From Bog-473 sp963745175 (GTDB lineage Bacteria > Actinomycetota > Acidimicrobiia > Acidimicrobiales > RAAP-2), in contig CAVUWK010000001.1 in assembly GCA_963745175.1 (NCBI GenBank), forward strand, positions 310,001-374,000: DNA of 64,000 bases, given 5' to 3'. Shown piece after piece: positions 9,572 to 18,735 of the stretch (positions are counted from its first letter, which is position 1; every line of letters begins with the position of its first letter). The notes beneath the pieces were generated by a model. That model worked only from the letters and a program-made list of their open reading frames with translations, had not been told where the DNA came from and searched no databases. The position numbers and the translations under genes were made by a program.

Positions 9572-10881
9572 ACCTCGGGCGGCGGGCGCACGTCGGCGTA
9601 CCAGGCCAGCCCCAGGGCGACCACGGCCCCGAAGAGCAGCACGCTCGTGATGCCGACGGCCTCGACCACCGGCCCGATGAGCAGGTTCCCGATGCCCACG
9701 GTGCCGCCGAAGCCCATCATCCACAGCGCCATGACGCGGCCCCGCACGTTCTCGTGGACCCGGGCCTGCAGCGTCGTGTTGAGGGCGGTGATGAACGCGA
9801 AGTAGAAGGCGCCGGTGACGGCCACGCACACGTCCGCCGGGACCGGGCTCCGCTGCAGCGCGAAGGCACAGAGCGCGATCGAATAGCCGACGAGGCAGAC
9901 GCGCACGAGCAGGGGCTTGGACGTCCGCGCGAAGACGGTCCCGATGGAGATGGCCCCCAGCAGGGCGCCCATGCCGAAGGAGGCGTAGAGGATCCCGTAG
10001 TCGGCCGACTTCGACAGGTTGATCCCGAGGTTGTGGGCGGCCACCACCGGCATCTGCCCGATGAAGGCCAGCGCCAGCAGCGAGAACACGAACACCGTGA
10101 CGAGGCACCGGCCCACCACCCGGTCCTGGCGGGCCACCGTGACGCCGGCCGTCAGCTGGCGCCAGCGGCTGGCGTGCGTCGGCGCCTGCGGCACGGCCGG
10201 CAGCGTGACCATCATCAGGGCCGCCACGACGAAGAGGTAGGTGGCGGCGTTGCCGGCGAAGATCCAGGCCGGGCCGACCAGGGAGTAGAGCAGGCCGCCG
10301 ATCACCGGACCGATGACCCGGGAGGCGTTCATCTGGGCCGAGTTCAGCGAGATGGCGCCCGGCAGGTCCTGCTTGCCCACCAGCCCGGGCAGGACGGCGG
10401 AGTAGGCGGGGCCGAACATCGCGCTGCCGGCGCCGACGCCGAGCACCATGATCACGAGCAGGACCTTGGAGGGATGGGGCGACGCCGCCACCAGGGCCAC
10501 CCCGAGCGAGAACACCAGCTGCTCGATGGCCAGGACGATGAGGAAGCGCTTGCGGTCGACCTTGTCGGCCAGCAGGCCGCCCACCATCGGCAGCACCAGG
10601 GTAGGCCCGAGCTGGGCGAAGATGATGACGCCGACGAACGTGGCCGAGTGCGTGAGGTCGTAGGCGTAGGCGCCGAGGACGACGTTCTGCATCCAGGTGC
10701 CGATGTTCGACGCGAAGGCGCCGAGGAAGACGATGCGGAAGGTGCGGTGCGAGAGCGCGGCCCGGGCCGTGCCGGACCGGGCCGGGACGGGGGTGTCCCC
10801 GTCGACGACGGCGTCCTCGATCTCCTCGATGGAGATGGCGCCGTCGTCACGCTCCGTCGGGCTGTCGGAGGCGGGCGGCAC
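9538..10881 (-). CDS. MFS transporter (EntS/MFS_3-like)
   Basis: A 447-residue integral membrane protein with about twelve hydrophobic segments. LGAFASNIGTWMQNVVLGAY near residue 55 and GGLLADKVDRKRFL (loop 2-3 motif A) are typical of the MFS_3 exporter branch, which includes EntS-like siderophore exporters and macrolide efflux proteins. The N-terminal 45 residues are acidic and cytoplasmic. GTG 10881 is the start. It overlaps the acyl-CoA synthetase tail to tail. The substrate is unknown. Confidence 0.8.
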   Translation of the reverse strand: MPPASDSPTERDDGAISIEEIEDAVVDGDTPVPARSGTARAALSHRTFRIVFLGAFASNIGTWMQNVVLGAYAYDLTHSATFVGVIIFAQLGPTLVLPMVGGLLADKVDRKRFLIVLAIEQLVFSLGVALVAASPHPSKVLLVIMVLGVGAGSAMFGPAYSAVLPGLVGKQDLPGAISLNSAQMNASRVIGPVIGGLLYSLVGPAWIFAGNAATYLFVVAALMMVTLPAVPQAPTHASRWRQLTAGVTVARQDRVVGRCLVTVFVFSLLALAFIGQMPVVAAHNLGINLSKSADYGILYASFGMGALLGAISIGTVFARTSKPLLVRVCLVGYSIALCAFALQRSPVPADVCVAVTGAFYFAFITALNTTLQARVHENVRGRVMALWMMGFGGTVGIGNLLIGPVVEAVGITSVLLFGAVVALGLAWYADVRPPPEVQVVLGVELAQ

Positions 10882-10931
10882 CGGCCCATCGTACGGGAGG
10901 CCTTACGGCCGGTCCCAAGGCTGAGGCGGGC

Positions 10932-13130
10932 TCAGGGGCCGGCGGGGGAGCAGAGGCTGCCGCAGGGGACGTCGAACGCCGAGGCGGGGGCGACGGGCAC
11001 CGTCAGCGCGGAGGCGGCGCCTGCCTTGCGTTGCACCTGGTAGATGCCGCCCACCATGTGAGGGAGCTGGGCCGCGGTGGGGAAGAGGTGCGGCGTCTCC
11101 GACGTCGTGATGGTCACCCGCAGGCGCCAGCCCGCCGGCAGCTCGGCCATGGTGGGGAAGATGGCGATGTCCTGGCGGGTGACCTGGCCGGGGACGAGCG
11201 GCTGCTGGGAGGTCTGGGTCAGGGGGTGCACGGGCAGCAGCAGGGCGCCCCCGGGGGCGGTCCAGCTGCGGCTGGCGTCGATGGTGCGCTGCGAGCCGGC
11301 CAGCGCGCCCGACGACAGGGGCACGCTGTCGCCGGTGGGGGAGACGGCCTCGACCGTGGCGGCCAGCTCGCTGTCGGTGGTGGTCGAGGTCGTGTACAGG
11401 GTGGCGTCGATCGGGCCCGCCACGACCTCGGGCGACTGGACCGGCGTCGTCGTGTACGTCAGCGCCCCCGGTCCCGTGCCGAGCGTCACGTCGTTGAGGT
11501 CGCAGGGGTCGTTGGTGTCGAGGGATTGGAACCCGAGGGCGAGCAGGCCGGCACCCCACTGGTCCGACTGGATGTCGCAAGGGCTGGACGCCCCCGTGTA
11601 CGTGATGGTGTCGGCGCCCCCAGTGCCGTCCGCTCCGGACGTCGGGGGCAGCGTCGTCAGGTCGCCGTCGTTGTCCGACAGGGGAGCGGTGCCGCTGCGC
11701 CCGGCGGCGAAGTAGTACGAGGTCGGGGTTGCGGGAGGCAGGGGCCAACGCGCCGCGTCCACCCACGTCCCACCCGAGTTCTGGATGTCGAGATGCAGCG
11801 GCGTCGTCGTCGTGGCCATCGGCGTGTGCTCGCCCAGCAGCCACGTGTCGAACCACTCGAGCTCCAGCGCGGAGATGTTCACGCCGGTCCCCGTGGTCAC
11901 GTGCTGCCAGGGGCCCATCAGCAGCTGGTAGCGCGGCGTCACGGCCTGGTCCGCGGTCATCGCCGCGTCCTGCGACCGGCCGTCGAAGAGGTTCTGCAGG
12001 CCGACGTAGTTGAGCGGCTCGCCCTGCTCGAAGAGGTCGTTCCAGCCGCCGACGAGGAAGGCGGGGATCTTGTCCGTGACGACGGCGGCCAGGTCCTGCG
12101 CCGGGCTGCGCGCCGCCCAGTAGCTGTCGTCGAACGCGCCGGCGCCCTGGCCGGTCTCGACGTTGAGGAGGAGCTGGAGGAACGAGACCAGCACCGGGCT
12201 GTGCGCCGCCTCGGTCGGCGCCAGGTTGGCCAGCCCGCTGGCCAGGACGGACGGGTTGCCGCTCTCGGCGGCCTCCACCAGCGGCTGCAGCGCCGGGTTG
12301 GTGAGGTTGAGACCGGAGAGCAGCGCGATGTACGTGGCGGAGAACTCGGCGTCGGGGATGCCGCCCTGGGTCACCGTGTCGGCGAACAGGTCGTTGCCCG
12401 AGATGATCGGGAACACGGCCTTGATCGGCGAGCCCGGGCCGGCAGCCGCCACGGTCTGGAACTGGTTGATGCCCATGTAGGACTCGCCGAAGAGGCCGAC
12501 CTCGCCGTTGGACTGGGGCAGGTGGGCCGCCCAGCGGGCCAGGGTGACGCCGTCGGTCGACTGCACCGGGTCGAACAGGTCGAAGCTGCCGCCCGAGTCA
12601 CCCGTCCCGCGCACGTCGGCGATCACGACGATGTAGCCGCGGTCGACGAGGTAGTCGACGTCGGTGTTGGCGATGGCCGACGCGTTCACGATGAACGCCT
12701 TGCCGTACGGCGTCTGCTGGAGCAGCACGGGGAAGAGCCCATTGGCCGGGGTGCTGCTGCCGGCCGCCGCCGTGGGGAAGTAGACGTCGGCCCGCAGGAC
12801 GGTGCCGTCGGCCATCGTCACCGGCAGGTCGAAGAGCGAACCGGTGCCGTAGACGGCGGGCTGCGGTGACCAGCTGCTCGGCGCGGCCGGACTTGCTCCC
12901 GTGACGGTGTCCGCCGCGGCCGAGGCCGCCCCGAGGTCCTGGGCCGGCTTGGCCGAGGGGGCCGGACCGCCTCCGCCGAGCAGCAAGGGCGCCACCAGGG
13001 GGGTCGAGAGGGTGATGGCCAGCGCCAGCGCACCCGTGACCAGGCGCCAGGGGATGGTGCCCTTCCAGCGGGCGACCGGGTGGTCGCCCCATTGCCTCAG
13101 GTGACCGTGCCTGTGGTGCTGACCTGCCAT
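10932..13130 (-). CDS. Secreted CocE/NonD-type alpha/beta hydrolase (X-Pro dipeptidyl-peptidase-like)
   Basis: A 732-residue S15-type hydrolase. A basic N-terminus precedes a hydrophobic stretch (residues about 28-52), so the protein is exported or anchored. TPYGKAF, ADVRGTGDSGGSFD and the nucleophile elbow GLFGESYMG (Ser217) are seen, then LVGGWNDLFEQGEPL and MGPWQHV, which carry the expected Asp and His. The C-terminal jelly-roll region follows. Characterised members cleave amide or ester bonds, for example cocaine esterase. Start ATG 13130 has GGAGG about 13 bases upstream. It sits downstream of the wzz-like gene on the same strand, with a hairpin between them. Confidence 0.82.
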   Translation of the reverse strand: MAGQHHRHGHLRQWGDHPVARWKGTIPWRLVTGALALAITLSTPLVAPLLLGGGGPAPSAKPAQDLGAASAAADTVTGASPAAPSSWSPQPAVYGTGSLFDLPVTMADGTVLRADVYFPTAAAGSSTPANGLFPVLLQQTPYGKAFIVNASAIANTDVDYLVDRGYIVVIADVRGTGDSGGSFDLFDPVQSTDGVTLARWAAHLPQSNGEVGLFGESYMGINQFQTVAAAGPGSPIKAVFPIISGNDLFADTVTQGGIPDAEFSATYIALLSGLNLTNPALQPLVEAAESGNPSVLASGLANLAPTEAAHSPVLVSFLQLLLNVETGQGAGAFDDSYWAARSPAQDLAAVVTDKIPAFLVGGWNDLFEQGEPLNYVGLQNLFDGRSQDAAMTADQAVTPRYQLLMGPWQHVTTGTGVNISALELEWFDTWLLGEHTPMATTTTPLHLDIQNSGGTWVDAARWPLPPATPTSYYFAAGRSGTAPLSDNDGDLTTLPPTSGADGTGGADTITYTGASSPCDIQSDQWGAGLLALGFQSLDTNDPCDLNDVTLGTGPGALTYTTTPVQSPEVVAGPIDATLYTTSTTTDSELAATVEAVSPTGDSVPLSSGALAGSQRTIDASRSWTAPGGALLLPVHPLTQTSQQPLVPGQVTRQDIAIFPTMAELPAGWRLRVTITTSETPHLFPTAAQLPHMVGGIYQVQRKAGAASALTVPVAPASAFDVPCGSLCSPAGP

Positions 13131-13145
13131 CCCCCGACCTCCGTT

Positions 13146-13168
13146 CCCGCTCGCTCCCTGCGAGCGGG
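13146..13168 (-). terminator. Hairpin between wzz-like and CocE genes
   Basis: A perfect 9-base inverted repeat, CCCGCTCGC / GCGAGCGGG, with a five-base loop. It lies 11 bases past the wzz-like stop on the minus strand. It has no T-run, so it may attenuate or stabilise rather than terminate efficiently. Confidence 0.4.
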
Positions 13169-13178
13169 TCCTCGTCTC

Positions 13179-14111
13179 CTACGTGCTCGGTCGGCCCGGA
13201 GCACCGTCGCTCGGCGCTGCCACGGCGTTGACCAGCAGGGCCACCCCGACGCCGAGGATCAGGCCGAAGATCAGCGCCAGAACGGTCCACTCGAGCGTCT
13301 TGGGCGACACCGGCTTGCTGGGAACCGTCGCCGACGAGATGACCTGGCCCGCTTCGGTGGTGATGCCCTGTGACCCGTAGAACTGGTAGTTCTGCAGCTG
13401 GTCCTGCAGGCCGGTGGCCTCGTTCTGCAGCGTGCTGAGCTGCGTCTCGTCGGGCGTGATGTTGGTCCCGGCCGGCGCCGAGCGGATCTGGGCGTTCAGG
13501 TTGGCGACGACCAGCTGCAGGGTGTTGAGCTTGTTCTGCACCTGGCCCTGCGCGGCGGCGAAGGTGTTGGTCGTCTGCTTCTGCTCGAAGCGGATGTAGT
13601 CCCGTGCGTAGGCGTTGGCCGCCACGGCGGCGAGCTGCGCGTTCTTGGAGCGGACCGACACGTGCACCACGTTGGTCGTGCCGACCTGGGTGGCCGTCAC
13701 CGACGGCGCATCGGCGACCGTCTTGGCCACGGCGGACGCGACCGCCGAGCTCTCGATCACCTCGATCCCGTCGGGCACGTCGGCCAGGGGCACCACGCTG
13801 GCGGACGAGCTGGCCTCGACGAGGGTCTGGGAGATCGGCGGCTCCAGGAGCACCGATGCCGACGCCTCGTAGGTGGGCTTGACCAGCACGCAGTAGGCCA
13901 GGGTCGCCCCGACGCAGATGGCGGCGACGACCAGGACGGTCACCCTCTTCCGCCAGAGCAGCAGGGCGTACTCACGCAAGCCGGACAGCTCGACGCCGGC
14001 CGGCTCGGGGGTCCGGGGGATGCGCTGGTACTCCCGCAATCCCGGTTGCTCAACCTCCAGAGGTTCGCTCACGGTTGCGGAACGTGCCGCGGGGGCCGTT
14101 CTTGCTCCCAT
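13179..14111 (-). CDS. Wzz/chain-length-determinant-like polysaccharide co-polymerase
   Basis: A 310-residue protein with the Wzz topology: a cytoplasmic N-terminus with two LREY motifs, a first membrane segment (about residues 56-76, VTVLVVAAICVGATLAYCVL), an extracytoplasmic region with a heptad-rich stretch around ANAYARDYIRFEQ to LQNYQF, then SATVPSKPVSPKTLEW and a second membrane segment. The proline-rich PSKPVSPK motif before the last helix is diagnostic. These proteins set glycan chain length together with the polymerase. No Walker kinase domain is fused. ATG 14111 is taken as start; GTG 14072 is an alternative. It is divergent from the polymerase/ligase gene. Confidence 0.82.
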   Translation of the reverse strand: MGARTAPAARSATVSEPLEVEQPGLREYQRIPRTPEPAGVELSGLREYALLLWRKRVTVLVVAAICVGATLAYCVLVKPTYEASASVLLEPPISQTLVEASSSASVVPLADVPDGIEVIESSAVASAVAKTVADAPSVTATQVGTTNVVHVSVRSKNAQLAAVAANAYARDYIRFEQKQTTNTFAAAQGQVQNKLNTLQLVVANLNAQIRSAPAGTNITPDETQLSTLQNEATGLQDQLQNYQFYGSQGITTEAGQVISSATVPSKPVSPKTLEWTVLALIFGLILGVGVALLVNAVAAPSDGAPGRPST

Positions 14112-14213
14112 TCATCCAAACGGCTGATCTTCGTCATTCCCACGGGCGAGCAACAACCCGTAGGCAAGCGGGTCGGCTGCAGTTTCCGTTTCGTGGGACG
14201 GACGGGGACGAGG

Positions 14214-15518
14214 GTGAAGGACGACCTCTTCGTGGCCCTGTCGCGTCGCCTGGTCTACGTGGGCCTGGTCTTCCTGCCGTTGCTGCGCTACCGCGCCGGC
14301 AAGACCCTCGACCTGAGCGATCTCTTCTTCCTGATCGCCGCCGTATTCCTGCTCCTGAGCCGCCGGCCGCCGAAGAAGGCGCCACCGACGCCCGCCTGGT
14401 ACTTCGGCTCCTTCGTCTTGGTCCTCGCCGGCGTCGTGGCGTCGGCGCAGGCCGTCTCGCAGACGGCGTCGCTCCAGGTCGTCCTCAACGCCATCTTCGT
14501 GTTCTTCGTGCTGCAGTGGATGCTGCGCCAGCTCCTCGACACGACGGCGCGGATCGGGACCGGCATGATCGCCTTCGTGCTCGGGGCGTCGGCCTCGGCC
14601 TTCGTGGCCTTCCTGCAGACCGAGTTCCACGTCCTCGGGTACAGCCACCAGGCCAACCTGGAGGGCTCACGTGCGGTCGGCCTGAGCACCCAGCCCAACA
14701 TCGCCGCTGTCACGTTCGCCCTCGGTCTGGTTTTCGCCATCGGGCTCATCGTCGAGTTGGGCGTGCGCCGCTACTGGTACGTCGGCGTGTGCATCGCCGT
14801 GCTGGCGAGCGCGATCATCTTCAGCGCCAGCGTCTCGGGCATGTCGAGCACGCTGGTCGGCTGCTTCGTCCTGTTCATCACCCGCGGCTTCAGGTTGCGC
14901 ACCATTATCGGCGTGGTGGCCGTCCTGGCCGTCGTCTATGTGGTTGCCCTCTCGGTGCAATCGAACGGCAGTCATTTCAGCCTGAACCCGATCGCCCGCA
15001 TCGAGCAGACGACGGGGAACAACACCGGGTACAACACCGTGAACCCGCGCGTGGCCACGATCGAGCACTCGTGGAGCGGCATCGTGCAGAGCCCGATCAT
15101 CGGGCACGGTCTCGACCAGACGACCATCGCGGTGTACTACGACCCGTCGCTCGGCGTGTACTACCCCGCGCACAACATCGTGGTCCTCTCCTGGTTCGCC
15201 GGCGGCATCTTCATGGTGGCGGCCGCGGCCCTCATGATGGGCTCGTCGTTCAACCGCCTGCTGAGCGGGCGGCGCCGCCGGGGCAAGAGCAGGGACCGGG
15301 CGATGCGCGACACGGTCCTCGCCGGCTGCGTGGTGGTCCTGTTCTTCGCCATGCAGTCGCCCGAGATCGTCGACCGCTGGCTCTGGTTGCCGTTCATGCT
15401 GGCGCTGTGCTTCCGCGACCGCGGCGCGTCGCCCTCCACCGACCTCGAGCTGAGGGACCGGCCCGAGCCGCTCCGGGTCACCGGGACGGCCGCCGCGGCA
15501 ACGAGGCGACCATGGTGA
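14214..15518 (+). CDS. O-antigen ligase / polysaccharide polymerase (WaaL/Wzy-like)
   Basis: About 434 residues with ten or more hydrophobic segments and a long periplasm-type loop, ending with a charged cytoplasmic tail. The loop has HSWSGIVQSPIIGHGLDQ and YYPAHNIVVLSWFAGG, the Wzy_C region conserved in O-antigen ligases and Wzy polymerases. GTG 14214 (VKDDLFVALSRR) is the most plausible start; the frame is open for another 180 codons upstream, but this is shadow of the wzz gene. Its stop overlaps the start of the following methyltransferase. It most likely polymerises or transfers the glycan built by the neighbours. Confidence 0.82.
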   Translation: MKDDLFVALSRRLVYVGLVFLPLLRYRAGKTLDLSDLFFLIAAVFLLLSRRPPKKAPPTPAWYFGSFVLVLAGVVASAQAVSQTASLQVVLNAIFVFFVLQWMLRQLLDTTARIGTGMIAFVLGASASAFVAFLQTEFHVLGYSHQANLEGSRAVGLSTQPNIAAVTFALGLVFAIGLIVELGVRRYWYVGVCIAVLASAIIFSASVSGMSSTLVGCFVLFITRGFRLRTIIGVVAVLAVVYVVALSVQSNGSHFSLNPIARIEQTTGNNTGYNTVNPRVATIEHSWSGIVQSPIIGHGLDQTTIAVYYDPSLGVYYPAHNIVVLSWFAGGIFMVAAAALMMGSSFNRLLSGRRRRGKSRDRAMRDTVLAGCVVVLFFAMQSPEIVDRWLWLPFMLALCFRDRGASPSTDLELRDRPEPLRVTGTAAAATRRPW

Positions 15519-16237
15519 TGGCGCCCGGGCTGGGCGAGATGTTCGACGACCGCATCCTTGGCCTCGACAGCGCCCATGTGTTCATGGTGAGCGCGCAGGC
15601 GGTGGCGGCCCGCTCCCGCGTGGTGGCCGAAGTGGGCTGCGGGCGGGGCGTCCTGGTCGATCTGGATCAGCCGGGCGGGGCCTGGCAGGACCTGCGGGGT
15701 GAGGGTCGGACCGTCGTCGGCATCGACATCGAGGCGACCGGCGAGGAGAATCCCGTGATCGACGAGTTCCGCCTCATCGGTGCGGACGGGCGGTGGCCTC
15801 TCGACGACGGATCGGTCGACCTGGCCGTGAGCGATTTCGTGCTCGAGCACGTGACCGAGTCGGAGCAGTTCGTGCGCGAGCTCGCCCGCGTGCTGCGGCC
15901 CGGCGGCGTGTTCATCGCCCGCACCGTCAGCCGTCACTCGCTCCTGGCCGCCGCGGCCCGCATCGTGCCGAACGACCGTCACGCCAAGGCCCTCGAGCAC
16001 CTGCAGCCCGGCCGGGAGGAGCGCGACGTCTTCCGGACCGCCTACAAGATGAACACCCGCAAGGACCTCTCCCGCCTGTTCGGTCCCGACTTCGAGTTGG
16101 CCCTGGCGCGCCGCACGGGCCTCGAGCAGTACTGCAAGCCCTGGCCCCACCTCCGCCGCGGGGTGGCGCAGGTGGAGCGTCACCTGCCGACGACGATGTG
16201 GATGGCCCTCGTCGTGTTCGCCCGCCGCCGGGGCTGA
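15512..16237 (+). CDS. Class I SAM-dependent methyltransferase
   Basis: A 241-residue protein with VVAEVGCGRGVLVDL (SAM motif I), GRTVVGIDIEA, DGRWPLDDGSVDLAVSDFVLEHV (motif II/III) and VLRPGGVFIARTVS, a Methyltransf_11-type pattern. The C-terminus ends in MALVVFARRR, typical of glycan-locus methyltransferases. Start ATG 15512 overlaps the stop of the polymerase gene, so the pair is co-transcribed and probably coupled. Two further in-frame starts follow within six bases. It is convergent with the next glycosyltransferase. Confidence 0.8.
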   Translation: MVMAPGLGEMFDDRILGLDSAHVFMVSAQAVAARSRVVAEVGCGRGVLVDLDQPGGAWQDLRGEGRTVVGIDIEATGEENPVIDEFRLIGADGRWPLDDGSVDLAVSDFVLEHVTESEQFVRELARVLRPGGVFIARTVSRHSLLAAAARIVPNDRHAKALEHLQPGREERDVFRTAYKMNTRKDLSRLFGPDFELALARRTGLEQYCKPWPHLRRGVAQVERHLPTTMWMALVVFARRRG

Positions 16238-16247
16238 GCGACGCCGC

Positions 16248-17291
16248 TCAGCCCACGCAGGCGACCAACGCCTCCCGGACCTCGGTGGCCATGCGGTGCC
16301 AGGTGAACCCGGCGGCGTGGGCCCGGCCCCGCTCCAGGTCCCCCGGGCTCGTCGCCCGCGCCCGGGGGACGGCCTGAGCCAGTGACTCGGCGTCCCAGCC
16401 GCCCATCACCGTGGCCAGGCCGCCGGTGACCTCGAGCAGCGCGGGATCGGGCGTCACCACCACCGGGATGCCCAGGCGCATGGCCTCCACGGCCGGAAGG
16501 CCGAAGCCCTCGTAGTCGGAGGGGAACACCACCACGGCGGCGGCTGCGAACTGACGGCGGAACTCGAGGTCGGTCAGCCACGGGCGCACGGAGACGAGGG
16601 CGCCCAACCCGCGGTCGTGCACGGCGACCCGGAGCGCGTCCCGGCCCGAACCGGGCACGCCCACCACGACGAGCGGAATGGCGTCCCCCCGGCGGGAGAG
16701 GATCGTCCAGGCGTCGAGCACGAGATCCACGTTCTTGTTCCCGAACTGGCCGAAGGCGAGCGCGTACGCGGGACCCGGCTCGCGCCGGGGCCACGTCAAG
16801 ACGTGGTCGGCGCCCAGTTGCGCCACCGTGACCCGGCGCCCCGCGAGGTGATGGTGCGCGGCCAGCAGGTCGTCGCGGGTGCGGTGCGAGTTGCACACGA
16901 TGGCGTCCGCCTGAAGGTAGCCGATGGGGTAGCTGGCCCAGCGCCGCAGGCGGATCCTGGCCGTGAACTGGTCGGGCCGCAGCTCGTGGCGGAGGTCGTG
17001 CACCAGAATGCCGCGGGGGCACGGCAGCGGCGCCATCGTCGTGGCGGGTGTCATCCCGAACATCGCCTCGGCCCGGATCCTGCGGCAGAGGGAGGGCACC
17101 CGCACGTCCATGGCGAGGAGGCGGGAGCCGCTGTAGGTGTGCACGGCGACGTGGTCGGGCAGGTCCAGCTCCACCCCGGAGCGCAGCACCACGTGCAGGT
17201 CGTCGGCCCTGTCCCAGCTCCTGACCAGGTTCTCGGTCACCACACCCAGGCTGGTGCCCGCCGCGGGCACCGCATTGACCACGACGCGCAC
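16248..17291 (-). CDS. GT4-family glycosyltransferase (paralogue of the enzyme at 5023)
   Basis: A 347-residue GT-B enzyme starting at GTG 17291 (VRVVVNAVPAAG); the longer open frame is arginine-rich and overlaps the divergent flippase. FGQFGNKNVDLVLDAW and YEGFGLPAVEAMRLGIPV show the GT4 donor site. It aligns along its whole length with the frameshifted glycosyltransferase at 5023 (shared LGADHV, NKNVDLVL and PALLEVTGG motifs) but stops after the GT domain, without membrane anchor or repeats. It probably adds mannose or a related sugar to the lipid-linked precursor. Confidence 0.83.
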   Translation of the reverse strand: MRVVVNAVPAAGTSLGVVTENLVRSWDRADDLHVVLRSGVELDLPDHVAVHTYSGSRLLAMDVRVPSLCRRIRAEAMFGMTPATTMAPLPCPRGILVHDLRHELRPDQFTARIRLRRWASYPIGYLQADAIVCNSHRTRDDLLAAHHHLAGRRVTVAQLGADHVLTWPRREPGPAYALAFGQFGNKNVDLVLDAWTILSRRGDAIPLVVVGVPGSGRDALRVAVHDRGLGALVSVRPWLTDLEFRRQFAAAAVVVFPSDYEGFGLPAVEAMRLGIPVVVTPDPALLEVTGGLATVMGGWDAESLAQAVPRARATSPGDLERGRAHAAGFTWHRMATEVREALVACVG

Positions 17292-17400
17292 CGCAGAACG
17301 GTAACGCAGGGCGGGCGGCCCCCGGCCGTTCCCCAGTGGTGGCGACCAGGGAAGTTGCACCAGGTCAGCAAGCTGCGGCGTGGTCGGACGTTCACTTGAT

Positions 17401-18730
17401 ATGACGCCGGTCCGCCGCGCCCGCCCCGCCCCGGACGCCAGGGCGTCGAGGCGCGCCACCGCGTCGTCCCAGCGGGTCATGGTCCTCACCATCGTCGACC
17501 AGGGCGCGTCGAGCGTGTCGAACTTCGCGCTGGCCCTCATCGTGGCGCACTACAGCTCCGCCAGCGCGCTGGGCGTGTTCGCCATCCTCACCACGACCTA
17601 CGTGCTCAGCCAGGGCCTGGCGCGCAGCCTGACCAGCGACTGCCTGCTCACGCGGTCGGAGGTCGACGGGGGGCAACGTGCCACCTACGAGCGGGGCGGG
17701 TACCTGGCCGCCATCGTGCTCTCGGTCGCGCTCGCCGCCGTGCTCCTCGCCGTCAGCGGCGTCCTCCCGAATGCGTTCACGCTGCCCTTCGTCATCTTCG
17801 CGGTGTCGTTCCCGCTCATGGCGTGCCAGGACTACGCCCGCTTCATCGGGATCAGCCGCTACGACCCCGCCTACGCGATCCGCCTCGACGTCGCGTGGCT
17901 GGTCCTCTTCCTCGCCGCCTACGTCGTCCTCCGCCACGCCGGCCTCACCACGTTGCCGTGGCTGTTCGGGGCCTGGAGCGGCGCGGGCGCGTTGGTCGGA
18001 CTGTGGACGCTGCGCGCGCAGCTGGCCCGCTCCCGCCGCCGCCGCCTGCTGCGCTTCTGGGACGAGAGCGAGCGGGGCGTCGGGGTCCGCTTCGCCGGCC
18101 AGTTCTTGCTCGTCACGTCGTGGACGTACTTCATCTCGTACCTGCTGCTCTTCGTCCTGCCCTTGTCCTCCATCGGCGAGTTCAAGCTCTCCCAGCTCGC
18201 GCTCGGGGCCGATCACCGTGCTGTTGGCCGGCGTGCAGTCGGCGCTGATCGCACTGGCGGCCAAGCGCTTCCAGCTCGACACGCACCGGGCGGTCCGCTT
18301 CCTGTTGCTCGGCGGCATCGGGGCCTTCGCCGTCACCGTCGCCTGGACGGCGCTCGTGTACGGGGCGCCCGTGCACGCCATGACGACCGTCTTCGGCCCG
18401 AGCTGGCCGGCGGCGCGGGTGATCGTCCCCTACGCCGGCCTGGCGCTGGCCACGAGCGCCGTCGCCGGCGCCGCCACCTCGGGACTGCGCGCCATGCGGG
18501 CGGCCAGCGAGAACTTCCGGCTGGCCCTGGTCATGGTGCCGTTCCTGTTCATCCTCTGCCTGGGCGGCGCCAAGCTGTGGGGCACCCGCGGCGCCGCCAC
18601 CGGCCTTGCCATCTCGGGCGCCGTCTACTCGGTGCTGGCCTGGTGGCTGCTCACGAAGCTGGCACGAACCTTCGTCCCCGGCGTCAGCGAGGTCGTCGAC
18701 GATCCCGTCGCCGAGATGGCCGAACCGTGA
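17401..18730 (+). pseudogene. Wzx-like polysaccharide flippase, frameshifted
   Basis: A MATE/PST-type membrane protein with about twelve hydrophobic segments, beginning at ATG 17401. It opens with the expected VDQGASSVSNFALALIVAHY. The frame breaks at a GGGG run at 18204-18207. Removing one G restores ALGPITVLLAG, the usual family sequence, and the rest continues to VDDPVAEMAEP at 18730. This is the clearest single-base insertion in the window. The family moves lipid-linked repeat units across the membrane. The intergenic gap to the divergent GT4 is about 110 bases and must hold both promoters. Confidence 0.78.
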
Positions 18731-18735
18731 CGCCC

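Noticed and set aside
7834..11043. A 1069-codon plus-strand open frame
   Set aside because: It spans the acyl-CoA synthetase, MFS and CocE regions in the wrong frame or strand and has no domain pattern.
11031..12869. A 612-codon plus-strand frame
   Set aside because: It is antisense to the secreted CocE hydrolase and shows only low-complexity Arg/Gly/Val sequence.
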